A DNA stretch of 64,000 nucleotides from SAR324 cluster bacterium (GCA_028282885.1 JANQGX010000006.1:27956-91955), one strand, 5' to 3'; counted from the first letter of the stretch, positions 1 to 9,457 are shown. Made by a program: numbers and translations. Notes: a model not told the origin generated them from the letters alone.

Positions 1-634
1 CCATCCATTATCAGCAGATCATCATCAAATCTTCATTGTTTTTGCAACCTGCCGTTTCCCCTGGGCCTTTCAATTTATGGCCCATCAACGTAAGTACTTC
101 AATTCTTTTATAACTTCTGCTGATTATATCGATTGATACATGTTAAAAGACGTCGGTTTTCCATTTTTTTTAATCAAATTACGAAAAACAAAAAAAATGG
201 AAAAAAAAACGAATCCTGTCGTCTTCTAGATTAAGATATCTTCGTTCGAACAAGTTCAATCACGAGAGAACGAGACTTATTGGGAAAAGTGATCATTCCT
301 CAGGCTACTGTCAGAATTTCTTACTTTGATCTTTTGAGGGAATTTACAAATGGTCCGGTACCCTATTCAAAGGAGAAATCTGACTGGAAATACCATGATC
401 GCTTTCATCAATCTCATCGAACGAAGTAACACCTGGACGTCAGGAAAACGGAAACATTGGAATGAGAAACTCCTTTTGGGGGAGCAAGAGCAATTTATCG
501 CCTCAATGATCAGTCACCTGCAAGGACAATTGGTTTTTTCCTTGTGATGTCCGGTTAAGACTTAACAACCCAATTCAAGGGCAGCTATTTAACGCAGCAT
601 CAGGCATGTAAGGAGGGATGCTTGCTGGCAATAG
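1..634. other. Left-edge region without a confident gene
   Basis: No protein family is recognised here. A 65-codon open frame at 350-547 on the plus strand has a GAGGGA-like site nine bases before its ATG, but its sequence resembles nothing I know and it could be chance. The clearest structure is the AT-rich inverted repeat at 157-204, listed separately. The last part, from about 550, is probably the leader and promoter of the ArsR gene. Any gene to the left lies outside the window. Confidence 0.4.
157..204. repeat. 15-bp perfect AT-rich inverted repeat
   Basis: The arm at 157-171 (four T, CCA, eight T) is exactly complementary to 190-204 (eight A, TGG, four A) across an 18-base spacer. Read on either strand, a stem ends next to a run of T, so it could be a bidirectional terminator for a gene left of the window, or the end of a lost element. 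No second copy was seen in the window. Confidence 0.45.
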
Positions 635-661
635 ATGTTCACTGATAAGGAGGAACGGAAC

Positions 662-997
662 ATGGCATTGTCAAAAACTACCAATTTTGAGAATCACAAC
701 CGCCAGCTTTCTGATTTAGCAAAGGTTTTATCTCACCCCGCACGACTCGCAATCTTAAGAACACTTGCCCAGAATGATACACTGATTTGCGGCGAAATTG
801 TCAGCATGCTGCCGTTGGCTCAGTCCACAGTATCACAACACCTCAAAGAGTTAAAAAAGCATGGTCTGATAGACATTGAGAATGACGGTCCCAGGTCCTG
901 TTATACCATCAATTGGTCTAACCTCAGAGACTATTTCAGTTTGGTGGAAGTGTTTGTCAGCGATCTGGGTCAATCACTCAATGCTTCACTGATATGA
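662..997 (+). CDS. ArsR-family winged-helix transcriptional regulator
   Basis: A 111-residue ArsR/SmtB-type repressor. The winged helix runs from about residue 25 to 95, with the helix-turn-helix around LICGEIVSMLPLAQSTVSQH and a wing in the PRSCYTINW segment. The start at 662 is chosen over an in-frame ATG at 635 because AGGAGG sits seven bases upstream of it. There is no CxC or His-rich sensing motif typical of the arsenite or zinc sensors, so the ligand is unknown; a single Cys lies in the wing and another before the recognition helix. It converges on metY, so it is not in the met operon. Confidence 0.85.
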   Translation: MALSKTTNFENHNRQLSDLAKVLSHPARLAILRTLAQNDTLICGEIVSMLPLAQSTVSQHLKELKKHGLIDIENDGPRSCYTINWSNLRDYFSLVEVFVSDLGQSLNASLI

Positions 998-1048
998 TCG
1001 ATTTTGATCCACGCAGCGCATTGTTATAACGTAGACCAAAATTGATCA
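995..1048. terminator. Possible bidirectional terminator between arsR and metY
   Basis: Arms 995-1006 and 1037-1048 pair over 12 bases (TGATCGATTTTG with CAAAATTGATCA, one G-U) around a 30-base loop. It overlaps the ArsR stop codon and lies just past the end of metY on the other strand. The loop is long and there is no strong T-tract, so the assignment is tentative. Confidence 0.35.
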
Positions 1049-1062
1049 CCTGCATCATCGAA

Positions 1063-2343
1063 TCAGGCTCGCAAAGCCTGATCAAAATCCTCAATAATGT
1101 CATCAATGTTTTCAATTCCGACTGTAACCCGGATCATGTCAGGAGTTACACCTGCAGCCTCTTGCTCATCTGCCGAGAGCTGTTGGTGAGTTGTTGTAGC
1201 AGGATGAATAACCAGCGTCTTCGCATCAGCAACATTGGCCACCAAAGATGCCAGTTTAACGTTGCTGATGAATGTTTTTCCTCGTTCCAATCCACCCTTG
1301 ACACCAAAAGTGAAAATCGATCCGAAAAAATCGCCGGAGAACATGGATTTGGCGAGTTCATGATCAGGATGACTTTGCAAACCGGCAAATCTGACCCATG
1401 CCACCTGATCGTGGTTTTCCAGAAATTCAGCTAGTTTCAAGGCATTTTGGCTATGTCGTTCCACCCTTAAATGAAGAGTTTCCAATCCCTGCAGAAAGAG
1501 AAATGAGTTGAAGGGACTAAGAGCTGAACCGATATCCCTGAGCAAAGTAACTCTGGCCTTGGTGATATAAGCCGCCTGACCAAATGTCTCGGCATAGTTG
1601 ACCCCATGATAGGCAGGATCAGGGGTTGTCAACATTGGGAACTTGCCGGCAGCTTTCCAGTCGAAATTGCCCGAGTCGATGATCACCCCTCCGATCGATG
1701 TCCCATGCCCACCAATGAATTTGGTCGCCGAGTGAATCACAATATCAACCCCGAGTTCAAACGGTCGACACAGGATAGGGGTAGCAAAGGTGTTATCAAC
1801 AACGAGAGGAACATGATTTCGATGTGCAACTTCAGCAAGCTTGGACAGATCAGCCACATTTCCGTCGGGATTACCGATTGTCTCCACATAGATAGCTCTG
1901 GTGCGCTCGTTGACCAGGTTCTCCATTGATTCCGGATCGCTTGCATCGCCAAAATGGACCTTAATCCCATAGTGAGCCAGGGTATGTGCAAAAAGGGTAT
2001 GTGTTCCCCCGTATAAATTCGATGCGCTGATAACCTCATCTCCAGCTCCGGTAATATTGGTCAGGGCAATGAAAATGGCAGACTGGCCGGAGGCCACGCC
2101 CAATGCGCCGACACCCCCCTCAAGTTCACTCATCCTTTTCTCAAAAACATCAGTTGTCGGATTCATGATCCGGGTGTAGATATTCCCTGCCTCCTGAAGC
2201 GAAAACAGGCGTGCGCAATGTTCGGGACTGTCGAAAGTGAAAGAGGTCGTTTGATAAATCGGTACCGCCCTTGAATGACTGGTGGGATCGACTGCCTGCC
2301 CTCCGTGCACTGCACAGGTTTCTATACGATACTTCTTATCCAT
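1063..2343 (-). CDS. metY: O-acetylhomoserine sulfhydrylase (PLP-dependent)
   Basis: A 426-residue Cys/Met-metabolism PLP enzyme. It makes homocysteine from O-acetylhomoserine and sulfide (direct sulfhydrylation), in the cytoplasm. The PLP lysine is K208 in HSATKFIGGHG, and the family pattern VDNTFATP lies around 182-189. The start at 2343 begins the typical MDKKYRIETCAVHGG and follows AGGAG; the longer frame to 2442 would overlap metA. It lies 40 bp downstream of metA on the same strand, so the two probably form an operon for methionine synthesis. Cystathionine gamma-synthase is a relative, but the TSHSRAVPIYQTTSF opening is typical of MetY. Confidence 0.92.
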   Translation of the reverse strand: MDKKYRIETCAVHGGQAVDPTSHSRAVPIYQTTSFTFDSPEHCARLFSLQEAGNIYTRIMNPTTDVFEKRMSELEGGVGALGVASGQSAIFIALTNITGAGDEVISASNLYGGTHTLFAHTLAHYGIKVHFGDASDPESMENLVNERTRAIYVETIGNPDGNVADLSKLAEVAHRNHVPLVVDNTFATPILCRPFELGVDIVIHSATKFIGGHGTSIGGVIIDSGNFDWKAAGKFPMLTTPDPAYHGVNYAETFGQAAYITKARVTLLRDIGSALSPFNSFLFLQGLETLHLRVERHSQNALKLAEFLENHDQVAWVRFAGLQSHPDHELAKSMFSGDFFGSIFTFGVKGGLERGKTFISNVKLASLVANVADAKTLVIHPATTTHQQLSADEQEAAGVTPDMIRVTVGIENIDDIIEDFDQALRA

Positions 2344-2383
2344 GTCGGCTCCTGTTTTTCTTTGTCCTTTTGACAAAAGGTTT

Positions 2384-3295
2384 CTAATCCCCGGACCAGC
2401 TATAGCTGGTTTCGGTGTAAATGTACTTGATCCACTGCCCAAAAAACTCGTTCCTATGGGATCGCCAGCGATTTGTGGGGCTTTTCAAATCGAAATTTAC
2501 CGGGTCATTCACGTCCGTTCTCTCTTTCTCCCTGTCTCTCCGGGTTTCTTCGACAAGGCGACCGGAGTTGTATTCCGGGTGACCGAGGTGAATCAGAAAC
2601 CGCAGATCAACCGTTTCGAAGATGACATAGCCAGCTTCATCGGAGTAAGCCAGAAATCGAATCTTCCCTTTGTCCCGCTCAGCCTCAAGAACTGAATCAG
2701 TGTAACCGGAATGTCTGCTGATGGGACACTGGAAAATGTCATCCAGATCGCCGGTTATAGGGTGATTTCCGGGTACCAGGTTTCGGGTTTCAAAAACACC
2801 AAACAGTTTTGTTTCGAATCGTGTTTTCTCAATCCCGATGGCCCTGGCCAGAGCCATTCCCCCCCAACAAATACCCAGAGTCGAAATAATATTCTTCCTG
2901 GCATAATCAATGATACTCTTTATCTCATCCCAATAGGTTACTTCATCAAAATCCAGGGCTTCCACCGGGGCTCCTGTGATAATCAAGCCGTCCAGCGGCC
3001 TGTCATATACAGCTTCCCTGAAAGTGACATAGAGATCATTCAGATGTTCCTGACTGGATGAGTTGTATTCGTGAGTGCTGAGTTTGATCCATACCGGAAT
3101 GATTTGAAGGATAGACTTTCCCAAAGGATATAGCAGATTAAACTCATAGGTTTGCACATTAGGCATGATATTGAGAATTCCGATTCTCAGAGGTCTTATA
3201 TCCTGACGTGCGGCATCTTCCGGCGAGATGCAGGTAATATTGGTGGATTCAAGTGCGGATTGAGCGTGATAATGCTTAGGAATGATAATGGTCAT
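2384..3295 (-). CDS. metA: Homoserine O-acetyltransferase of the MetA family
   Basis: A 303-residue MetA enzyme (class I glutamine amidotransferase-like fold), which activates homoserine with an acyl-CoA. The catalytic Cys is C143 in GICWGG, and the dyad partners are H239 and E241 in GHPEY. In the family, the residue near position 111 sets the acyl donor: Gly in succinyl-CoA users, Glu in acetyl-CoA users. Here the motif is TGAPVE, with Glu112, so acetyl-CoA is predicted despite the usual name homoserine succinyltransferase. That matches the adjacent metY. No clear ribosome site precedes the ATG, but the start aligns with family members. Confidence 0.92.
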   Translation of the reverse strand: MTIIIPKHYHAQSALESTNITCISPEDAARQDIRPLRIGILNIMPNVQTYEFNLLYPLGKSILQIIPVWIKLSTHEYNSSSQEHLNDLYVTFREAVYDRPLDGLIITGAPVEALDFDEVTYWDEIKSIIDYARKNIISTLGICWGGMALARAIGIEKTRFETKLFGVFETRNLVPGNHPITGDLDDIFQCPISRHSGYTDSVLEAERDKGKIRFLAYSDEAGYVIFETVDLRFLIHLGHPEYNSGRLVEETRRDREKERTDVNDPVNFDLKSPTNRWRSHRNEFFGQWIKYIYTETSYSWSGD

Positions 3296-3462
3296 GTCTA
3301 CAGAATTGAATCGAGTGAGATGGAGTTCTTTCCAAAAGAGTCTGGCGTATCTTTGTCGATATGCTGATCATTTGAACGAAACGAATTGCAAGCTCTTGGT
3401 CACAATCCATTGTTTTTGAGCCGAAGTTTCTCAATGCGCCTATTCAAGCGCCAATTGGAACC

Positions 3463-3948
3463 CTATAACAAGACTGTCGAGTTGCTTTGCGGGAACTCCT
3501 TTTTGGATCCGGTTTCAGTCATATCCTTTCTACCCTGAGGCTGGCTTTCCTGTTCGAGAAGATCCCGAATGGTAACATTCTTTAGGACGTCCTCCTGTGC
3601 ATTCTTTACCTTTTGCCAGATCGGCCTTGTGACACAAAACTCCACTCTTTCACAAATGGCCGGAGTATTTAGACATTCTGTTGGGGAAAGATCTCCTTGT
3701 AATGACTCGGCAATCTCCAGCAAGGTTATGTCTTCGGGTGCTCTTTTCAGGATGAATCCGCCTTTTGCTCCCCTTAAGGCAACAACGATGTTTTTATTCT
3801 TTAAATCTATCAGGATATTTTCAAGATAGGAATCATCGAGATTTTGATTTAAAGCTATTTCCTTTCTCTTGGTAGGTCTGACCAGGTAGTTGCGAGCGAT
3901 TTCCGTCACTGCCCGAATACCGTATCTGCACTTGCTGGAGAGTTTCAT
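3463..3948 (-). CDS. Rrf2-family transcriptional regulator (IscR-like cysteines)
   Basis: A 161-residue Rrf2 protein opening with MKLSSKCRYGIRAVTEIARN. A winged helix occupies about residues 1-65, with LRGAKGGFILKR as the wing. Three cysteines in ECLNTPAICERVEFC (spacing 6 and 5) resemble the Fe-S ligands of IscR, whose spacing is 5 and 5, so a cluster is likely. The C-terminal 30 residues are polar and not typical of the family. It lies upstream of metA on the same strand with a 167-bp gap, and could regulate sulfur or Fe-S genes (inference). CymR is a relative but lacks these cysteines. Confidence 0.85.
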   Translation of the reverse strand: MKLSSKCRYGIRAVTEIARNYLVRPTKRKEIALNQNLDDSYLENILIDLKNKNIVVALRGAKGGFILKRAPEDITLLEIAESLQGDLSPTECLNTPAICERVEFCVTRPIWQKVKNAQEDVLKNVTIRDLLEQESQPQGRKDMTETGSKKEFPQSNSTVLL

Positions 3949-4345
3949 TAGTCAACAATAGGATCAGTTTTATTGGCAAATGAGCATTCTTTATTTGTTC
4001 AATCCACCCGGTACTTTCACCCATCACCTCGGTTCGGTTTGGCACATGAGTCCGGATTAAAAAGAAACAGCAATGTTCAGTATTTTCATAAACTTTATGC
4101 TATTGCCTTTCCGGGTGTTTAGCAAGGAAAATTAGAGAGGGAGGCCGGAACCCATCAATCAAGCCGAAACTCTTTCCGTGGCAGTCAACACAAGCGAGAA
4201 GACAGAAAAACAGCAATTGGATTCAGCAATGCAGAGAAACTGAGGATCGTGATCATTCAAACCGCTTTGCCGAACGCCGGAGTAATTGGTGAAGATAGTA
4301 TCAATGTGGATGGAGAAAAATAGCTGTTATTTCGGAGGCATCTCT
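3949..4345. other. Intergenic region upstream of the Rrf2 gene
   Basis: About 400 bp between the Rrf2 start and the trxB terminator hairpin. It should hold the Rrf2 promoter on the minus strand. I see no coding sequence with a recognisable family, no RNA gene and no strong palindrome. Confidence 0.4.
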
Positions 4346-4367
4346 AAGGTGCGGATCACCGCACCTT
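4346..4367 (-). terminator. Hairpin after trxB
   Basis: A perfect 9-bp stem (AAGGTGCGG with CCGCACCTT) and a four-base loop lie five bases past the trxB stop. There is no U-tract on the minus strand, so it may act as a transcript-end stabiliser rather than a classic intrinsic terminator. Confidence 0.6.
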
Positions 4368-4372
4368 ATTGG

Positions 4373-5475
<1,103 letters not shown>

Positions 5476-5496
5476 GACTTTGAATAACTCCAGTGA

Positions 5497-5525
5497 ATGA
5501 TAGGATCAATAAAATCCAAGTTCAA
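5497..5525 (-). promoter_or_regulatory. Sigma-70-type promoter for the small selenoprotein and trxB
   Basis: Minus-strand TTGAAC (5520-5525) and TATCAT (5497-5502) are separated by exactly 17 bases, about 20 bases before the small gene's ATG. The position fits transcription of the two-gene unit, but the match was found by eye only. Confidence 0.4.
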
Positions 5526-5588
5526 GAAAAATCATTCCCTAACTACGGAGAGTAAAACAAGCAGAATGGGTAGCGGGACAGCACATTG

Positions 5589-5621
5589 AACCTGCTGATC
5601 CCGCATTGAGGTCAGCAGGTT
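5589..5621 (-). terminator. 10-bp hairpin at the end of the HesB-like gene
   Basis: AACCTGCTGA at 5589-5598 pairs perfectly with TCAGCAGGTT at 5612-5621. The stop codon of the HesB-like gene lies inside the upstream arm. There is no following U-tract, so attenuation or 3'-end protection is as likely as termination. Confidence 0.5.
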
Positions 5622-5905
5622 CCGGGCATCATTGATCGAACGACAAATCCCCTGCCCAAAAACGAGTCTTCAAAATCGATGATGCTGTGGTCAAGGTAAT
5701 CTTTTTCACTTTTTCGATAGATTATATCTATATCGTTAGATGTAACTGTTTCGTCAGATTTGTTTGACTCATCCAGAGTCAGTCCCAGTCTTGGACCACC
5801 TCAACCCATTCCCTGGATGAAAAGGCGGATTTTCTTCTTAGCGTGCTCCTTGAGAATCTCCAGAAGCTCTGTTTTGGCTTTATCAGTAACCTGAATATTG
5901 GTCAT
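5612..5905 (-). CDS. HesB/IscA-like selenoprotein (UGA = Sec35)
   Basis: A 97-residue reading frame with TGA at codon 35 (5801-5803). The context QGMG-U-GGPRLGLTLDE is the first conserved Cys site of HesB/IscA A-type Fe-S carriers (GxxCGGxxLGL), with U replacing Cys. The frame continues through the family's acidic middle to a C-terminal PGTC. Canonical members end in a C-x-C(G) pair, so this is the shortened, divergent HesB-like branch in which selenoprotein forms are known. The ATG at 5905 follows AAGGA. A hairpin of SECIS form lies 19 bases after the UGA. A sigma-54 promoter lies 75 bp upstream. Fe-S or redox chemistry is inferred. Confidence 0.85.
5765..5781 (-). promoter_or_regulatory. 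Candidate bacterial SECIS hairpin in the HesB-like gene
   Basis: A perfect 6-bp stem TGACTC/GAGTCA with loop TGGAT begins 19 bases after the in-frame UGA. The loop starts at base 26 after UGA and has G in its second position, within the range usual for bacterial SECIS elements. Confidence 0.6.
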
Positions 5906-5979
5906 AATGTTCCTTTTATCTGTTATCATTAAGAATATTAAGAAATCGGTAACGCTTTCCGATGAATTTATGAACATTT

Positions 5980-5995
5980 TGCAGAAGCCGTACCA
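5980..5995 (-). promoter_or_regulatory. Sigma-54 promoter of the HesB-like selenoprotein gene
   Basis: Minus-strand TGGTACGGCTTCTGCA matches the -24/-12 consensus, with GG and GC separated by exactly 10 bases. It lies just past the stop of the sigma-54-dependent regulator and 75 bp before the HesB-like ATG. A GGTAAC half-site (5948-5953) occurs between promoter and gene. The neighbouring regulator is the natural candidate activator. Confidence 0.75.
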
Positions 5996-6001
5996 AACCG
6001 A

Positions 6002-7417
6002 TTAATCTTCCGGTCTCTGAAGTGGAATATCCCATTTTTTCATATACTTCCAGACGGCGGTTCTACTCACTCCGATTTGACGTGCTACCTCTGCCTTGTT
6101 CCATTGATGGGTTACCAGCAGTTCACGTAACGCTTGCGGAGTCAGGTTTTTTCCAGCTCTGGAATAGGTGTGCCGCGGAACCTGATTTGCGGTGTGGGGA
6201 GGAGCGAATTCCGTTTTTCTGATCTCAACGGGAAGGTCAAAGGTGTCGACCATTTCGGAATTGCAGAGGACAAAGGCATGTTCGATGGCGTTTTCCAGCT
6301 CTCTGACATTCCCCGGCCAGTTATAATCCATCAAAATCTGGGTGGCTGTATGTGTTAATCCCTTGATCTTTTTGCCGGTAGTCTCATTTTGTTGTTTGAT
6401 AAAGTGGGATACCAAAACGGGAATGTCATCTTTGCGCTCCCGAAGTGGCGGAACAAAAATGGGGAATACCTTTAACCGATAATAAAGATCTTCCCGGAAG
6501 GTACCGCTTTGTACCAACTCATAAAGGTTTTTGTTGGTCGCTGTCAGAATCCTGATGTTGATTTTCCGTCGTTTGGATTCACCGACCCTTTCGACTTCCC
6601 TCTCCTGTAAAACCCGAAGAAGTTTGACCTGGATATAGGGGCTGATCTCTCCTATCTCATCCAGGAAAATTGTCCCCCCATCTGCTTCCTCAAATCGCCC
6701 CATTCGATCTTTTATGGCACCGGTATACGCCCCTTTGACATGACCGAAGAGCTCACTCTCCAGCAACGATTCTGTAAGAGCACTGCAATTAACCGTCACC
6801 AGTGGTTTGGTCATCCTGTTGCTGTTAAAATGGATGGCGCCGGCAACCAGTTCCTTGCCCGTTCCGCTCTCCCCTTCGATCAGAATCGTGGCCTCACTGG
6901 CTGCTGCGGCTTTGACGGCTTCGAAAACCTGGCGCATAACATGGCTTTTCCCAATGATTCGATCAAATCGGTGCACCTCACCAAGTTTGCGTTCGGCCTC
7001 TTCGACCTTAAGTTTGGTCTTGGTTAATTCGGTTAAGTCGGTGACTGTTTCCACCACTCCCAGAATCCTGCCATTCTCATCTTTCACCAGCCTGGCATTT
7101 TTCAAAACGGGGACGCTATATCCCTCCTTGTGCTTGAGATGACACTCAACCCCATCAACATATCCTTTGGAAAAAATGCCACAATCCCCATACCTATGGG
7201 AATACTCGGAACTAACTCAAAGATCAAAACTAAGAAGCCCGCACCCCTGCCCTTTTACCTCCTCTTCCCTGTAGCCGGTAATTGCTTCCATGGCGCGATT
7301 CCAGACAGTAATTGCCCCTTTCTCATCAAGAACAAAAACCCCATCAGCCATGGAATCCAACAGAAGAGCGACAAAGCTGCTATCGAGTTCCAGCAATGGG
7401 TTAGAACTATCTGCCAT
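6002..7417 (-). CDS. PAS-domain sigma-54-dependent activator with UGA-encoded Sec67
   Basis: One frame of 472 codons is interrupted only by TGA at 7217-7219 (codon 67). Residues 10-100 form a PAS domain (MADGVFVLDEKGAITVWNRA) with C59, U67, C79 and C92; from memory, relatives carry a Cys-rich CxxLxCxxC pattern at this place. The AAA+ domain follows, with Walker A GESGTGKE at 182-189, GAYTGA at 229-234 (Tyr variant of GAFTGA) and Walker B TIFLDEIGE. A Fis-type helix-turn-helix ends the protein (KAEVARQIGVSRTAVWKYMK). The SECIS-like hairpin after the UGA is the best in the window. Probably a redox or metal sensor driving the HesB-like gene next door. The alternative is a nonsense mutation, which the hairpin and neighbours make less likely. 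Confidence 0.82.
7184..7203 (-). promoter_or_regulatory. Candidate bacterial SECIS hairpin in the sigma-54 regulator gene
   Basis: An 8-bp stem, ATTCCCAT paired with ATGGGGAT (one G-U), closes a four-base loop AGGT. The stem starts 13 bases and the loop 21 bases after the UGA. The GGU in the loop is the feature bound by SelB in the E. coli fdhF element, so this is a textbook-like arrangement. Confidence 0.75.
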
Positions 7418-7482
7418 TTTTTCCCGTTTGGTAGTTATTCAATTTATCCCTGGAGTATCCAAAGGGTTTTCCGGATGAAATC

Positions 7483-7511
7483 AACGTTACCTGTTACAAA
7501 AAGGTAACGTT
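7483..7511. promoter_or_regulatory. Palindromic operator upstream of the selenocysteine regulator
   Basis: AACGTTACCT at 7483-7492 is perfectly inverted at 7502-7511 across nine bases. Nested inside is GTTACA-N4-GGTAAC (7493-7508), one mismatch from the GTTACC-N4-GGTAAC sites found upstream of nrfHA. It lies 66-94 bp upstream of the regulator's ATG, so autoregulation or control by a related activator is likely. Confidence 0.6.
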
Positions 7512-7629
7512 ACTAATGAGCTCTGTCAATCATAAGTATTTCGAACCGGAACTGTGTTCCGGTAATCAAAGATATATTCATTGAAGACCCTGCAGATGAT
7601 TGCTGATCTAGAAGTATATTATTTGTAGT

Positions 7630-7824
7630 TCATCCGGCTAATCGATGCTTTGCTCTATGAAAAGCCTTGATTTTGAGTTTGAAATATTCCTTATCTATAA
7701 AGCCGTAGGCTTGTTTACTGAGAATTTTTATTTTGTTGTTTGTGCCTTCCGGTATTCCCTTTGATATTGGAGAGGCATAATGGTTCAGGATACTTTGAAA
7801 ATGTTTTCTGATTGTTTTGGCAAA
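7630..7824 (-). pseudogene. C-terminal remnant of an ISL3-type transposase
   Basis: Minus-strand translation gives a 64-residue tail beginning FAKTIRKHFQSILNHYASPI, followed by SKGIPEGTNNKIKILSKQAYG and a stop at 7630. This is the conserved end of ISL3 (IS204/IS1001/IS1165) transposases, including the SNG/EGTNNKIK block. The rest of the gene and the DDE motif are absent, so it is a dead fragment. It shows past transposition between the redox cluster and the amidase. Confidence 0.8.
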
Positions 7825-8140
7825 TCAATACAGCATCTTGATACCGGAAGGAAATCTTGTCAAAGTCGGATATGAACTATCAACAAGAGTTATCAAACAG
7901 CCGGATGAACCTCTTTAAAATGCCTGGGAGCGGGGGCGATTTTGACGGATGGAAAGTCCCTCCGGCAACCAGGAGAGTTCCCTGTTGCTGAAAAAAACCG
8001 ATACGGAATCCTCGTCACTCACAGGCATACTCCTCGCTCGTGTCAATCTCAATCCCGCCGATGAATTTTTTGGCACTGAGCATCTTATGATAGATTTTCA
8101 ACCTTTCAAGAAGATGGGGTTAAGTAAGTGTTTACGATTA
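7825..8140. other. Gene-free stretch beside the ISL3 remnant
   Basis: No convincing gene is seen between the transposase remnant and the end of the amidase gene. An 85-codon plus-strand frame at 7949-8206 runs into the amidase and looks like antisense noise. Part of the stretch may be further IS debris. Confidence 0.35.
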
Positions 8141-9457
8141 TCAAACCTGAGATATCAGGTTCTCAATTCTCGATGCAAAACTCAGGAGTTCAAGATCTCC
8201 GTTTAACGGTCCTGCAATCTGCACACTGATTCCGACACCCGGCTCTATTTGCACAATCGGAATGCTGACAGCCGGATTTCGGCTGACGTTAAAAAGAGAG
8301 GTGTATCTGCGCAGATACATATCCAAAGGATAGAAACGATTTCCCAGCCTTAACATCTGATCCGTCTTCAAGGGAGGATAACAGGGCAAGGTCGGGATTA
8401 TCAGAAAATCTATCGTTTCAAACAGCTCATTTATCTCTTGTTGAAAGCCTGCTTGCTTTTGGCAAGCCTCCTGATAGGTCGCCGGGTCTACTTGGGAAGC
8501 ATAGTTCAGTGTCTCCAGGATTACCTGATCCAGGGATTCCGGAGGCTCTTCAAGGATGTTTGGGTGATTATCAGCAGCTTCGCGACAGACAATCGGATCA
8601 TGGATTTTCGATATTTGATCCGGATGGGGGAGAGATACTCTGACAATTTCAGATCCAAGGGATTCGACTTGCTTCTCGACCACCATCATAGCCTGTTTGA
8701 TAGCTTCATCGGCCTCATCATAAAACCCGGGATCGACACCAATCCGAATCCCTTCAATCGAATTTTTGCCAAGGTTTGGTTTGTTAGCTGGCAGCAAGGC
8801 TTCCATGACCAGCCTGATGTCGGCTGCATTGTTGGCCAGCAAACCAACATGATCCATTGTTTGAGAAAAAGGTAAAACCCCCTTCATACTCAGTAGTCCC
8901 CAGGTGGGTTTGAATCCGGCAAGACCGCAGCATGCGGCCGGGATACGGATACTTCCGCCACTGTCCGTTCCCAGGGCTACAGGTGAATAACCGGCAGCAA
9001 CAGCAGCAGCGCTACCTCCGCTTGATCCCCCTACAATTCTTTCAGGTGCCAGCGGATGAATAACCTTCGGTGTTCTGATACCAAATCCGCCATTGTCGGT
9101 TTTGGACAGTCCCATCACAATCGCCCCCAGGTTTCTTAATCGAGTGACGATATCTGCATCGGATTTCGGGATTCTTCCCTTGAGATAGTCAAGCCCGCCC
9201 GTACACCGTCCCGATTTCACATCTATCATATCTTTGATAACCAGGCATAAACCTGCCAGCGGGCCGGAGATTTTCATACTGTCAACAGCATTTGCTGTTT
9301 CCATTGCCCGGGTTCCAAAAACCTGAACCATGGCATTCGTTTCAGCATCCTGACGCTTAATTCTGTCCAGATAAACCGACAAAATGTAACTTGCTTTTAT
9401 TTTTCCGGATTTTATTTTATCACCCTGATCAAACCAGGTTTCCACATCTGTTTTCAT
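8141..9457 (-). CDS. Amidase signature family hydrolase
   Basis: A 438-residue amidase of the GatA/fatty-acid-amide-hydrolase superfamily, which hydrolyses amide bonds with a Ser-cisSer-Lys triad: here K75 (VIKDMID), S145 (GGSSGGSA) and S169 (GTDSGGSIRIPA). The start at 9457 follows AAGGA at five bases; the frame open to 9523 would add 22 residues without a ribosome site. No signal peptide is seen, so it is cytoplasmic. It is divergent from the IclR regulator and faces a carbamoylase/peptide-transport operon, so a role in amide or modified-peptide catabolism is likely. It is not a GatCAB subunit by context. Confidence 0.85.
   Translation of the reverse strand: MKTDVETWFDQGDKIKSGKIKASYILSVYLDRIKRQDAETNAMVQVFGTRAMETANAVDSMKISGPLAGLCLVIKDMIDVKSGRCTGGLDYLKGRIPKSDADIVTRLRNLGAIVMGLSKTDNGGFGIRTPKVIHPLAPERIVGGSSGGSAAAVAAGYSPVALGTDSGGSIRIPAACCGLAGFKPTWGLLSMKGVLPFSQTMDHVGLLANNAADIRLVMEALLPANKPNLGKNSIEGIRIGVDPGFYDEADEAIKQAMMVVEKQVESLGSEIVRVSLPHPDQISKIHDPIVCREAADNHPNILEEPPESLDQVILETLNYASQVDPATYQEACQKQAGFQQEINELFETIDFLIIPTLPCYPPLKTDQMLRLGNRFYPLDMYLRRYTSLFNVSRNPAVSIPIVQIEPGVGISVQIAGPLNGDLELLSFASRIENLISQV

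Noticed and set aside
350..547. 65-codon plus-strand frame with a possible ribosome site
   Set aside because: No recognisable features and no neighbour support; kept only as a remark in the region entry.
1042..1434. 130-codon plus-strand frame
   Set aside because: It is antisense to metY, whose protein motifs are unambiguous.
3296..3462. SAM riboswitch upstream of metA
   Set aside because: No S-box or other SAM-sensing core motif could be recognised in the leader.
6002..7105. Calling the regulator as two genes or as a nonsense pseudogene
   Set aside because: Both pieces share one frame, only one UGA separates them, a SECIS-like hairpin follows it, and two other Sec candidates are adjacent.
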